Shown here piece by piece: positions 31,926 through 42,239 of a stretch of 64,000 nucleotides of DNA. The translations under genes and the position numbers were made by a program. The DNA lies in contig QZCP01000144.1 of assembly GCA_003956705.1 (NCBI GenBank), forward strand, positions 36,659 to 100,658, given 5' to 3'. This DNA comes from Brevipalpus yothersi. Its lineage: Eukaryota; Arthropoda; Arachnida; Trombidiformes; Tenuipalpidae. Every line of letters begins with the position of its first letter. Position 1 is the stretch's first letter. Under the pieces are notes generated by a model that saw only the letters and a list, made by a program, of their open reading frames with translations, was not told the origin of the DNA and made no database searches.

Positions 31926-33815
31926 CTATTTAACCTCACAACCGATGAATGTTGAGTTAGATTGGTGAAATTTCTCTCCTGAAATCCTGGCTTGAATATC
32001 ATTTTTTGCTTCTTCAATGGCTAGAGTCAGTCGAGCACCCAGAATTCTATTAATTCTGAATGTTTCGTCCAGAAAATTATCAGCAAACAGAGTAGGCACA
32101 TGAGCCAGGGCAACAGATGATCTCCTCAAGAATCGTTTCTTATGGTCTTCATCATAAGAATTCCACAACTTGTTATGCTGCAAATGAAAGGAGGTCAAAC
32201 AGAGAATCTGAGATATCAACTATTGCTTACCGAATAATTGTCTTTCTCATATTTTATATTATACAGCCTCCTGACCAAAGATTTTGTAGCTGATGGAAGA
32301 TTATTCAAGCCATCCTCCAGAATATTGGCACCATCATTCGTAGTATCAACTCCTTCATCGTACTTGAAACAGAGGCCTGCCTGAGATGAAGGATTTTTGC
32401 CACCATTTTTGACTCTGTTGATTCCTAACAATCGATAGTTCACTCCTAATCTAAAGTTCAGGTCAATTGAAGTTCGAAACCTACCAGCTGAGTTTATCTC
32501 ACCGATAATTTTGAGCATCATGATAGGCAAAAACTCTTCCCTGTAGATTTCGATCTGGACCATGCTCAATTCCAGGAATAATACTGTTCGGATCGAAAGC
32601 AGCAAGTTCAATTTGAGTGAAGTGATTATCGATATTTTTGTTGAGCTCAAGTTCTCCAAGAAATACAGATGGATAATCTCTTTCATCCCAAATCTTAAGA
32701 TAAGTTATCAATCAGTTAGTAAAATTCAGAGGAAAATCTTATGAAAAAACTGACCTTTGATGGATCAAACACATTAAAACTGGCTTTTCTTGCAGCCTCT
32801 TTGGTAATCAGTTGAGCTCTCAGCTTCCATTTAGGATACTCACCTCTTTCTATTGCAGTATATAAATCTCTGGAGATATAGTCAGGAATAGTTCCACGTA
32901 ACTTGATCATCTCCAGATCATCGAGGTATTTGAATTCCATTTCAGGCAAAAATTTGAATCTCACATATATAAAATCTCCATCCTTATTCCTCAGTTTATA
33001 TGTACTAGGATAGAAGCTTGGCATCCGTCTCCAACCATCTGGTGTACCAGTGTCAGAGAAAAATATGATTGGAACCACAATTGTTTCCGGTACTTTACTG
33101 GCATAATCAATCGATACATTGAAGCCGTCTTGTCTTGCATGGAGAAGATTCAATATTCGAATAGGCTCGTTTGTGGAGAAAATTGGCGGACTTGTGAATG
33201 TTAAATCAAAATTGCCTTCACCGGTGTAAAATTTGACAGACATGGAAAACAAACCTCTATCCGTTTCACCTCCACCAACTGTTGTGGCGGCTACAAACCT
33301 CGCCATAACCGGCGTCTTTTTACCATATTCTGAGAATATATCTGCAGTTGTTAAAAATTTGATGCTGGTATTCATGCAGGTAAAGTGTCCAAAAGCACCG
33401 TTACCATGTTCACCATTTCTTCTTCTAGGAATTCGTTCTCGAGAAAAATGACTCATTTTTCGAAGGAAATCAGCATCTGGAATCACAATTGGTCCATGGG
33501 TACGGATAGATAGTGTATTCAAAGGGCTTCTTTCATCTGTTGATGGATAGACAGGAACTTCTACGCCAGCCTCCGGAATCTCAATCTTCTTAGGGTCAAC
33601 AATTGAAATTCAAATCAGTTATTGAGCCCATTCAGTAATAGAGAAACTTACCTCATCTTCGGTCAAAGTGGAAGAGAGCTTCAAAAATTACAATAAAAAT
33701 ATGGTAAGAATCAGTTTTTCCATCTAACTGTGCAATATAATCAGATTCCAAATTCCAAATTCAAAATTCATACAACTACGGTAAGAATGAGATACGCATT
33801 CAGAATGAATGTCAT
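31926..33815 (-). CDS. Secreted catalase-like protein 5 (catalytic His lost)
   Basis: Six exons on the minus strand: 33815-33780, 33678-33652, 33588-32755, 32693-32503, 32450-32231, 32177-31926; phases agree, 519 aa. Exon 1 codes for MTFILNAYLILT, a short hydrophobic start; exon 2 is only 27 nt (LSSTLTEDE). Landmarks: GNGAFGHFTCMN, YGKKTPVMARFV, KFYTGEGNFDL, PDYISRDLYTAIERG, NSIIPGIEHGPDR. The distal His is Gly (PRRRNGEHGNG) and the GNNTP Asn is Ser (FTSPP). The haem Tyr is kept (GRVFAYHDAQNYR). The 27-nt exon is the least certain part of the model. Exon 5 of 220 nt matches the length in catalase-like 1, and the two share more residues than either does with copies 3/4. Confidence 0.88.
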
Positions 33816-34280
33816 CTCACATCAAGCAAAAAATACCACAGCTTGGTATCAGCAAGTGTTGAAGCTTTCCATTGAGTACATTGTATAATAAGTAATAAGT
33901 AAAATGTGTATAGTCATCATGCAATCCAAATGTTATGTGAGAATCATTTAACTCTCTTGACTAATTGTTTCAATGCGAATCCGTCTTCTTGCCCCTGATG
34001 CAATGTAGTTATTACCGATTTTTTCCTAGCCAAGAGTATATCAATGAAGTATCGATCCAATACTCAATCCTTCATGGTGACTACTACTCATTAATGATAT
34101 CTGTTTTATAGTAATTTACTAGAGTCATCGGATCAGAATACTTTTCTCACTAAGACATCAAGATACAACAATGAGACCGATTTCTAAAAGATTTTAGATC
34201 GGAGATTTTGCTCAGTAAAAACCAACTGCATCAGAATATCGAAAATTTTTCAACTCATTAATCTCTGATTTTCATGCCAG
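33816..34280. other. Intergenic or upstream part of the thyroglobulin-domain gene
   Basis: No signal-peptide exon for the downstream thyroglobulin-type gene could be fixed here, although one is expected. Nothing else recognised. Confidence 0.4.
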
Positions 34281-34735
34281 AGGGAGGACCCATTCCAAGA
34301 TGTGAGCCAAATGGAGATTACAGTCCAAAGCAATGTGCTTTTCCATATTGTTATTGTGTTAAGCCGAATGGTGAAGAAATACCAGGAACTAGAAATTTGT
34401 CTGGAAAAGTTCATTGTTCACATTCAAGAATTCGTCGAAAAGCAAGAACAACTGAAAAATTGAAAATCGATAAGAGAGGGGTAATTAAAATTTACACATT
34501 GTTTGCAATCTTCCATTCGAAAATATGTAAATATTCCAATTTCAGAATTCATCGCCGAGAAAGAACAGCTAGAAAAAAAAATTGACAAAAAAGGGTAATC
34601 TAAAAGTATGCGATACACAATCTTTTAATTAAAATTATGTAAATGTTTTGATTTTAGAGTTCATCGGTGGGGAAGAACAACTAGAAAAGAGAAAATGGAT
34701 GAGGTAAGTTAATTAAATACTATCCAACTTGCAAT
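34281..34735 (+). CDS. Thyroglobulin type-1 domain gene, partial
   Basis: An exon from an acceptor at 34280 to a donor at 34481 codes for a thyroglobulin type-1 repeat: IPRCEPNGDYSPKQC, CYCVKPNGEEIPGTR and a final Cys in KVHC. The conserved PxC...G.Y.P.QC...CxCV...G pattern is clear. Such domains occur in extracellular proteins and in cysteine-protease inhibitors (thyropins), so a secreted inhibitor is possible. The first Cys of the domain and the start codon must lie on an upstream exon that I did not find. Two further short exon-like repeats follow at about 34547-34597 and 34658-34705, each ending at a GTAA donor. The continuing frame after the first exon meets a stop in the second (ARKKN then stop). 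Confidence 0.6.
34422..34710 (+). repeat. Tandem exon-intron unit repeat, three copies
   Basis: Three related units of about 110-120 bp start with an AG followed by (A)ATTCRTCG..., contain a GAACAACTRGAAAA-type core, and end near a GTAA donor followed by an AT-rich intron with ATGTAAAT. They begin at about 34428, 34546 and 34659. This looks like local tandem duplication of a small exon with its intron. Confidence 0.65.
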
Positions 34736-34739
34736 TTCT

Positions 34740-35046
34740 CATTTGAAGAGATGTATCTAGAAAGATTTATTTGTCTGCATCAGATTTTCGATTTAACCTT
34801 ATCGATGAATTACAAAAATGTATTCATCACAATGAATAGCTGTTTTCCATTATGGACAACTATTTTCATCATTTCAAACATCAGCATTTTTTAATAATGA
34901 AGAAGCCTGGAATTCTCATTCAATATATGGATTACATTGCGTAAACATATTTCTCGCCGATATTGGGAGTAAATGGCAGCCTTTCTCTAGGGTTCATAAT
35001 TTGCAAATTCATACCAAAACTTGGAACAGCTATCAAATGCATCTAC
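34740..35046. other. Intergenic, no gene seen
   Basis: AT-rich. No coding segment beyond chance. Lies at the 3' side of the minus-strand channel gene. Confidence 0.4.
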
Positions 35047-36675
35047 TCATGAGAAAAGTATTCCATTCCTTAAATCAACAGCTATTCTCGGACCTCGGAA
35101 TTCTTCGCTACCAGTATACCAGGAATGAATTATTTTCGGAGATCTTCTCCAGAGGCGAACATTATTATTGTTGGGAAAGCTTTTTTGAGAGTCTCGTCCA
35201 CCATAATAACCCTTCCTAAGACTTCTAGATCTGTTGCTCAAGCGATATTTCATCGTTTGTCCTCGAAGATACCTAATTAAATCTCCTCCTTCACGATAAA
35301 TAGAGAATCCAAACCATGTGCCCATCACACTTCCTATCAAAATGAAACAATCGGAAAGCAACATCTTTGGATGCAATACAACCCTGATATTGGGTTGTTT
35401 TATCTGTTCCACCACTAATTCCGATTCATTCCGAAATATGTGCTCAGGAACCCTTCGTTGAGTGATATAGTACTTGATTTCACAATCAGGTCTCCATGTC
35501 ATCTGATCACATTCATCGACTATGTTGACCAATTTAGCAATATAATTTGAATCATGTCTATTCTTGTAGAAATTTGTGAACGGAAATTCTGTGTCAAGTC
35601 TGGAATTGGTTGCTGAAGTGTGAAAAGGTATTCCCAGTCTTTCCATTGACGAATTGACCATACACTGATCTCTCATATCAATACGAGATGAGAAACCATC
35701 CAAGGAATAATTACGACAATCGGTGCCAAATGGTGAAGGTAATAATATCGAATGGAAGATATAAAATTGAATCATAAAGCGCATTGAACGTTTTTCGGTA
35801 TTAAAAGTAACCCAAACGAGTTGTTTACCTCGAGGTAATGTGTTGGGTTCAATGAGTGTCACATAGAATGTTGGAATAAGATTGAGTAATTTCTGCTTAA
35901 ATTGTATACTGAATAACGGAATAGATAGAGGTGATTTTTCTCGATCAGAAATACTGAATGAAAGTGATGAATTTTGGGAGCAAGCGAAAATATAGCACAT
36001 CGATAATTCCTTGTAATATTCTTTGACTGGACATGATCGTCCGACATCCTGTTGGATGCCTTGGGAACGAATTCTAATATCTTGCAATATTTCATTGCTT
36101 TGGTAGAGAGATGTGGTCACTTGATGAATGGTCAGATTTTGGATCAGAGCAAGTGTTAATTCAAGTGGAGGAACTTGTCGAAATAAATATGCTCGAAATT
36201 CTTCTGTTGGCTCTGGATCTTTGTCCACTTTGAGTGATTCTCGCATATTCTGTCGAGTTTGAGGAAAGAGTTGGAATAGTTTAGTATAATTCATCAGATA
36301 ATATATTTCAAAGCATGTAACGACGTCGGGCAACGGTGTACTGGTTGGAATTTCCATGTTCACTGTGGTGATATATTCATATGAGAAGTAAGCATACACC
36401 AGGAGGAAAGTTTGTGAAATGAAGCCAATGAAACAGAATAAAAGAAAAATATTTTGAAAATCGAATAATGTTTTTAAATATTGTGAAACACCAGTAAACA
36501 GCATAACAACATTTGGACGAAATTGGATTTGAGTTGGAAAAGTGATTCTTTTGTTTTTATCTGGAGAGCTTTCAATTTCCAATAAAAAGAGATCCCCGCC
36601 GATCAGAATGTTACAAGCAAAGACATTTAAGCTACTAGATAAGTGATAGAATGACAAATCCAATTCGCTCAACAT
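35047..36675 (-). CDS. DEG/ENaC (pickpocket-like) cation channel subunit
   Basis: Single exon, 542 aa from an ATG at 36675. A first membrane segment lies at about residues 71-95 (IFLLFCFIGFISQTFLLVYA), followed by TPLPDVVTCFEIYYL, the PxPxVTxC-like start of the extracellular loop. The loop is Cys-rich and includes a SPFGTDCRNYS segment and later CDQMTWRPDC. The second membrane segment (SDCFILIGSVMGTWFGFSIY) carries the G-x-S-like selectivity pattern of the family. Expected product: amiloride-sensitive-type sodium channel subunit for sensing of ligand or touch. Sequence is divergent, and the intron-less structure contrasts with its neighbours. Family assignment is fairly secure, ligand unknown. 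Confidence 0.75.
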   Translation of the reverse strand: MLSELDLSFYHLSSSLNVFACNILIGGDLFLLEIESSPDKNKRITFPTQIQFRPNVVMLFTGVSQYLKTLFDFQNIFLLFCFIGFISQTFLLVYAYFSYEYITTVNMEIPTSTPLPDVVTCFEIYYLMNYTKLFQLFPQTRQNMRESLKVDKDPEPTEEFRAYLFRQVPPLELTLALIQNLTIHQVTTSLYQSNEILQDIRIRSQGIQQDVGRSCPVKEYYKELSMCYIFACSQNSSLSFSISDREKSPLSIPLFSIQFKQKLLNLIPTFYVTLIEPNTLPRGKQLVWVTFNTEKRSMRFMIQFYIFHSILLPSPFGTDCRNYSLDGFSSRIDMRDQCMVNSSMERLGIPFHTSATNSRLDTEFPFTNFYKNRHDSNYIAKLVNIVDECDQMTWRPDCEIKYYITQRRVPEHIFRNESELVVEQIKQPNIRVVLHPKMLLSDCFILIGSVMGTWFGFSIYREGGDLIRYLRGQTMKYRLSNRSRSLRKGYYGGRDSQKSFPNNNNVRLWRRSPKIIHSWYTGSEEFRGPRIAVDLRNGILFS

Positions 36676-38462
36676 CTCAAATCAAATGATATTCTGATTG
36701 ATTTTGTCAGAAAAACATCATTTGTGTGTTCTTGGACAAATTGTTATCGTATTTTCAATAACAAATTTACCAATTTTGATGATGTACATTAATATGCATA
36801 TTTTAAACACATAGGGGTCAAGAAGGTTAATTTCAGTGATGACATTCTCTGATTGAATGAGGTTAACGAGAACATTTTGATCACTTGATTTTCTCTCTCT
36901 TTTGGAAAAAAAGAAATCTTGATGATTTGCAAGAAAATAATAATGATGCATCTACCTTGAGATCAATATTTGAATATGCAAATCCCAGGTAAGATGATGA
37001 TCTAATTTAGAGAGTGTTGCAAGGTACTGATCAATAGTAATTATACACTGGCAGGATTTTTCGTGGACCCATTTGCGAGAAGAGAATTCTGTTCACATTC
37101 GCCGACACCAACTCAAGCTTTTTTTAATTAGTTGACTGAATTTGACTGACAATGTGAGGTGTTTATGAATTGTTTAATGGAAAATAACTTAAATGAGAGT
37201 GAGTTGATGTTTCATAATTTCATAAATCACTATTGTGGAGGTTATGATTGACAAAATGAATGGCTCGATCAGCCTGATTGAGGATGTAATATAAACAACA
37301 TGTGATGTGAGTTATAATGGTTGCTCCTCTCATCAGTCCAATGAATTGACGATAAAGATCCATTAATATGGTAAAACTACCAACATGGTAGAGATTCCAA
37401 GGGATATGCAAAAATATTTCTAGACTGACTTGAGGAAAATTTTGCTCTTCAATTGAGGGGTTTGCAAGAATAGTTTAACAAAAAAAACGAAAATCTGAGC
37501 CTCATCATCTGGAAATTTATTTCAAATTTTTGTGACTTCGATGAGAGTATTTTTTCCATTTTTATCAGGGAATGTGGAAAACTAGCCACCCAATAATTCT
37601 CAGAATTTCGAATTTTTATTGCATCAATTGCGTAAGAAATGTAATAATTCATTTTCCCATAAGTTATCGATGAAGTCATTACCTTTAACGTATTATTTTT
37701 CTGGAGCTTTCAGCTAATTAATTGAACTGTAGACATCATTTCCCATACATATATGTCCTTGGCCTCGACATGGTTGAATTAATATGAATTGTCGTTTCCA
37801 TCATTTGTTCCATCAATCTCATTAAGAGCAAACTTATTCATAAAGCTGATATTCTAGCTTGTAAAGCGAAAGCAAACTTCGTTATCACGAACATTCAAGG
37901 AAAGATGTTTTATCAAAATTAGGAGCATATTTTTTAACATTGATAATAATCAAATTTGATCTAGTTTTTTATTGCCATTTTTTATTAAGGAAAAATTTAC
38001 ATTGAAGAAAATGAACTTTGATGGTGAGATATTCCAGTTGTTAAATAAAATTTCCACTCACAATATGATTATAAATATCAATTAGGTCATTAGATTATTA
38101 ATCTGAGTGATTGAAGAGATAGGATTTAATAGATTAATCTCCGATTAAAAGACATTACACACGGTACACTGTACTTTCAATCACGAAAATCAAAGTTGAC
38201 ATATTTTTCATGGTGTTCTGAAAAAACTTGATGGAAAACAGATAGCCAGATCACTAGATGTAGCACATCCATCCTAAACTGTCATGATAAAATGTTTGGT
38301 AAAATGGACATCATCAAACTATCAAGCTTCAGTGTGTCGCAAATGGCTAGTATAAAAATTATAAAATTGCGTAGACATGACATGGATTATCATACTCATT
38401 GGGAATCATCTTTCCACACAGTCAGACTGAAGCTGTGACTTTGCTGAATGTACATACATATA
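36676..38462. other. Intergenic, no gene seen
   Basis: About 1.8 kb, AT-rich, with several minus-strand open stretches that lack domains or splice support (for example 37220-37411 and 37449-37679). The last 200 bp should contain the promoter of the protease gene. No repeats of note. Confidence 0.5.
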
Positions 38463-39668
38463 ATGTTCATCAAATTGATCATCAGCTTTTTTCTACCTCT
38501 AATTGTGTTCTTAATTGTGAATCCAATCGCTATTGGATCAACTGAATGCGGTTAGTAGTGACTATCATGATACACAATTCTCAGTGGATCCACGAGACAT
38601 GGGAAAAAAAGTGTGACAAATAAAACTCATTTGTTTTGTAGAGTGTGGATTGCAGAATATCGAGTCTCGAGTGTATAATGGTAAAGACATATCACCCCAC
38701 AAGTATCCATGGTTGGCTTTCATCAGGTATTGTTGACCAATTGTCACCATAATGTTCCGAAAAAAAATTATCTCAAATCTCATCCAGAATTCGACGAGAT
38801 GGTCTAATATATCGGTGTGGAGGAGCTCTAATAGACGAGAGACATGTGATGTCAGCTGCTCATTGTTTTATGACCAAATCGAGACAAAAAGTTAGTCCTG
38901 ATGATATTCGAGTTTCACTTGGATCAAGCAGTTTCGCTGATATGGGAAAAACATGGAGAAAAATCGAAAATGTTCACATTGATGTCCTATATGATATCGA
39001 TAGTTTGACTAATGATTTTGCCATCCTTAAACTTCAAAAACCGATCCAATTTAGCAAGCAAATTAGTCCTATTTGTCTTCCGGCTGAAAGTAAGATCAGT
39101 CTTTTTGGAGATCTTGTGGTCACTGGTTGGGGAAGAACTCATACGAAAGGACCTAGTGTCAAGATACCACAGGAAGGAAATTTGAAGATGGTTGATTGTA
39201 AGTGGCATTGATTGATGCTGGAACTCATAGTTACTTACCATGATCAATATGATTTATTATAGATAGATTGTGCAACAAAAAGAAGAGAGGTTATTTTAAA
39301 GATTTTCTTCACAAACGAATAACATTGGCTGTAAGTTGATATCTTGAATTGCTATACTTGAAGAGGTTTCCCAACACATTAAGTAATCTAACTACACTTT
39401 TAATCAGGTTGACTCTTCTCATCTATGTGCGGTTGGAGAAGATGGAACAGACACATGTACTGGTGATTCTGGTAGTCCGTTGATGCATCAAGATCGTAAG
39501 ACAGGCCGATGGATTCTGGCAGGAATAGTATCTGGTGGTTGGCCACCACTGATGGACGATCAATGTCAAAATGATGGGACAGTCCCTGGACTGTATACAC
39601 GGGTTGGATTATACCGGAAATCAATTGAACAATATACTCAAAAGCCATGTTTTGTTCCCATTCATTGA
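38463..39668 (+). CDS. Secreted trypsin-like serine protease (S1 family)
   Basis: Five exons: 38463-38550, 38642-38726, 38788-39197, 39263-39330, 39408-39668; in phase, 303 aa. Signal peptide MFIKLIISFFLPLIVFLIV. A short propeptide runs to the activation site (IESR followed by VYNGKDI, where the usual IVGG is VYNG). The catalytic triad is intact: His in SAAHCF, Asp in TNDFAIL, Ser in TGDSGS. The residue six before the Ser is Asp (DTCTGDSGS), which predicts trypsin-like cleavage after Arg/Lys. The usual GDSGG is GDSGS. Disulphide Cys positions look normal. This contrasts with the catalase-like cluster: here the enzyme residues are kept. Confidence 0.92.
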
Positions 39669-40123
39669 CATTGATTAGGTAAAAATTCATTGGCAAATGT
39701 AAGCCCTGTTTTTCAGAGAGATTCAATACCAACCAAAGAATAGAGAAAATAATTTCACTCTGAAAATTACGTAACAATAGCTCCGTGTCAATGACAATGT
39801 GTACAACATTGTCATTGAACTATTACCTTTCACATTTGACGCGAAAATTAATGAGAAAATGCTATCTGTCAATGGAAAACAAATCAAATGAAACAGAGAA
39901 GCTATGAGCTACTGAGCTGATGCAAACAATGACAATGGTTGACTTTAATCAGTAAGTGAGATTTTTACTCTGAGCAGAAGTTTTTCTTTGTTTGCTAGAT
40001 TAAGCTTGGAATAATATTGGTAGAAAAAAAAAGAATTCATGACTCCAAGTCATTAATCGAGCGTAATGGCATATTTTTTGAACAATCAATTCAATCGTTA
40101 AATCATCAAGGGCGTAACATATA
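39669..40123. other. Intergenic between convergent genes
   Basis: Between the stop codons of the protease (+) and NAPE-PLD (-). No gene recognised. Confidence 0.5.
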
Positions 40124-41734
40124 TCAGGAGGAGGAGGAATCCATTTTATTAGAATTTTGATCACTACCAAGTTTGAGAGGTAACACTTGACTTTCACCAT
40201 GCTTGAAGGCAACAAATTGAGACAGAGGAATATTTTTTTCACTCAATGTTTGTCGAAGTAAAACGGGTGGCTCCATAAAGTATTCAAAAGCTAGAGCAAA
40301 AGTTCCCCAATGTATGGCCATTGATGATTGACTTCTCAAGTCTTGATGAATTTGAACCGCTTGATAAGGGTCCACATGTTGTGCACCCATAAACCATCTT
40401 GGTGCATATGCACCAATTGGTATGGCAGCAGCGGTGAAAGGTCCATAAATTTGACCGATCTCTTTGAAAACTGGACAATATCCTGTGTCACCAGTGAAGA
40501 AAAAACGATTTTTTGGGCCAATAAAAGTCCAACTACCCCATAAACTTGTGAAATCATCGTATATACCACGTTTACTCCAATGTTGAGCGGGCGTAAAAAC
40601 AACTTTGACACCTTTCTCGGTACAATATTCTTCCCACCAATCAAGCTCTTGAACATTTTCAATGCTCAGATCGTTAAACCATTTTCTTAAATTCAACGGC
40701 ACAAACCATTTCAATCGATTACCATAACGCTTGTGAATGTTAACTACTGAAGCAGCATCCAGATGATCATAATGATTATGGGAAATGACCACCGCATCGA
40801 GAGACTCGGGTAAATCAGCGATTGTACACGCTGGAGGTCGATATCGTTTTGGACCAAAAAGTGTACTTGGACTTGCTCTCATACTGAATAGAGGATCAGT
40901 TAGAACCGTGAAACCATCAAGTTGCACAACCAATGTTGAATGTCCAATCCATGTGACACGAACTCCTTCATCGGGTGATGGTTGATCAAAATTAGGCTTC
41001 AAAATTGGCAAAACTCGATCCAATTCATCAGCATTTGGTACACTACTATTATCTTTGGTCATACCGAGTTTAAGCATGTTCATAAATCGGAAAGCTTCTT
41101 CGTTCCATGTTGGCCACGGATTGTGGAAACGTCCATCTTTGTACACTGACATTTGATATTTTCCAACAGCCGGTCTAATGGAGCCCGGTGAACAGGTAGA
41201 TTTTATATCAGTTAAATCATTGTCAACATTTCTCTTAACTCGTCGAAGTGATCGATTATTGAGTGCCTTCAATTCACTATGGATACTGGTATGGCTATCC
41301 GAACCGAAAACATTCACAGACGCACTATCAATACGACGAATTGTGTCACCAATAGATTTTGAAGGATTAAAGGAACGCATATCAGCATTGTCATTAGATG
41401 ATGATTTTTCATCTTTAGAACTTGTTCTGGATGTTGATACTCTCTGAAGATCATCGCCACCAAGCAACTCTCTCGGTATAGCATCACGAAGGTCATCACC
41501 ATAATCGTTGGATGAGGAGTCATCATCATTATCACCATAATCCTGTGGATGCTGGAAAACGGCGCTTGATTCAATTGATTCTGTATGCTCATCAGAGGAT
41601 GAAAAATAATTGGAGAGAAAATTTGATCGAGGAACTCGAACTCCAGTGGCAAGATGACCATGAATGTGTACAGAAAAGTAAATGAAGATCAAGAATAAAG
41701 TTACACAAGTTTTTGTAACCATTGTATCCATCAT
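40124..41734 (-). CDS. NAPEPLD: N-acyl-phosphatidylethanolamine phospholipase D
   Basis: Single exon, 536 aa; I chose ATG 41734. A zinc-dependent metallo-beta-lactamase-fold enzyme that releases N-acylethanolamines from membrane NAPE. Seen: WIGHSTLVVQLDG, the metal-binding SHNHYDHLD (HxHxDH), AQHWSKRGIYDD, FFTGDTGYC, GAYAPRWFMGAQHV and SMAIHWGTF, all in family order. The N-terminus is unusual: a hydrophobic start (TCVTLFLIFIYFSVHIHGHL) that looks like a signal peptide or anchor, followed by about 150 acidic, Ser/Asp-rich residues before the enzyme domain. The typical enzyme is about 390 aa, so this form is extended and perhaps lumenal or secreted. Confidence 0.93.
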   Translation of the reverse strand: MMDTMVTKTCVTLFLIFIYFSVHIHGHLATGVRVPRSNFLSNYFSSSDEHTESIESSAVFQHPQDYGDNDDDSSSNDYGDDLRDAIPRELLGGDDLQRVSTSRTSSKDEKSSSNDNADMRSFNPSKSIGDTIRRIDSASVNVFGSDSHTSIHSELKALNNRSLRRVKRNVDNDLTDIKSTCSPGSIRPAVGKYQMSVYKDGRFHNPWPTWNEEAFRFMNMLKLGMTKDNSSVPNADELDRVLPILKPNFDQPSPDEGVRVTWIGHSTLVVQLDGFTVLTDPLFSMRASPSTLFGPKRYRPPACTIADLPESLDAVVISHNHYDHLDAASVVNIHKRYGNRLKWFVPLNLRKWFNDLSIENVQELDWWEEYCTEKGVKVVFTPAQHWSKRGIYDDFTSLWGSWTFIGPKNRFFFTGDTGYCPVFKEIGQIYGPFTAAAIPIGAYAPRWFMGAQHVDPYQAVQIHQDLRSQSSMAIHWGTFALAFEYFMEPPVLLRQTLSEKNIPLSQFVAFKHGESQVLPLKLGSDQNSNKMDSSSS

Positions 41735-42196
41735 GATGTATTTAGATGACAATGAGAGAAAGAAAAAGAGTCGAAGAGAGAGAGAGAGAGCGAAAGCGAG
41801 TGACTTTGATTTCCTTGAGAAGAGAGTTAATTTTTTTCCAATCAGTTGTCACAAGGATAGTAGCCTGATTGTGAATGAAGTTGGTGAGTTAAATCGAGTT
41901 GCTACTTGATTGTGATGTGTGTAGGACTGGATCGAATAGATAGCGTGAGAAATGATTTGCACAAAACCTGATTCTCGTCAACAAGTGACTTTCCTCTGAT
42001 TTAACCAACATAATCGAAACTCCGTTTGCGACGTATTTTTTTCTTTTCATTACGTAAAGATAGGAAACAATGGATAATTAAGAGAGGCCAATCCAAGATG
42101 GATGTGTGCTTGGATGAAGCTCTTGCTTTCCTAAAGCACATTTTCCAATAATCTTTTCTATCGAAATGAAATTTATTGTGCCAATTGCTCGGAGGT

Positions 42197-42228
<32 letters not shown>

Positions 42229-42239
42229 GGAGAAAGTGT
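41735..42239. other. Intergenic with short GA runs
   Basis: Upstream of NAPE-PLD and downstream of the SMG5-like gene. Holds short purine runs (41774-41796 and 42199-42224, GAGA-rich). No gene recognised. Confidence 0.5.

Noticed and set aside
715..33815. Annotating the cluster as active catalases
   Set aside because: The distal catalytic His and Asn are absent in every copy that can be read, so normal catalase activity is not supported.
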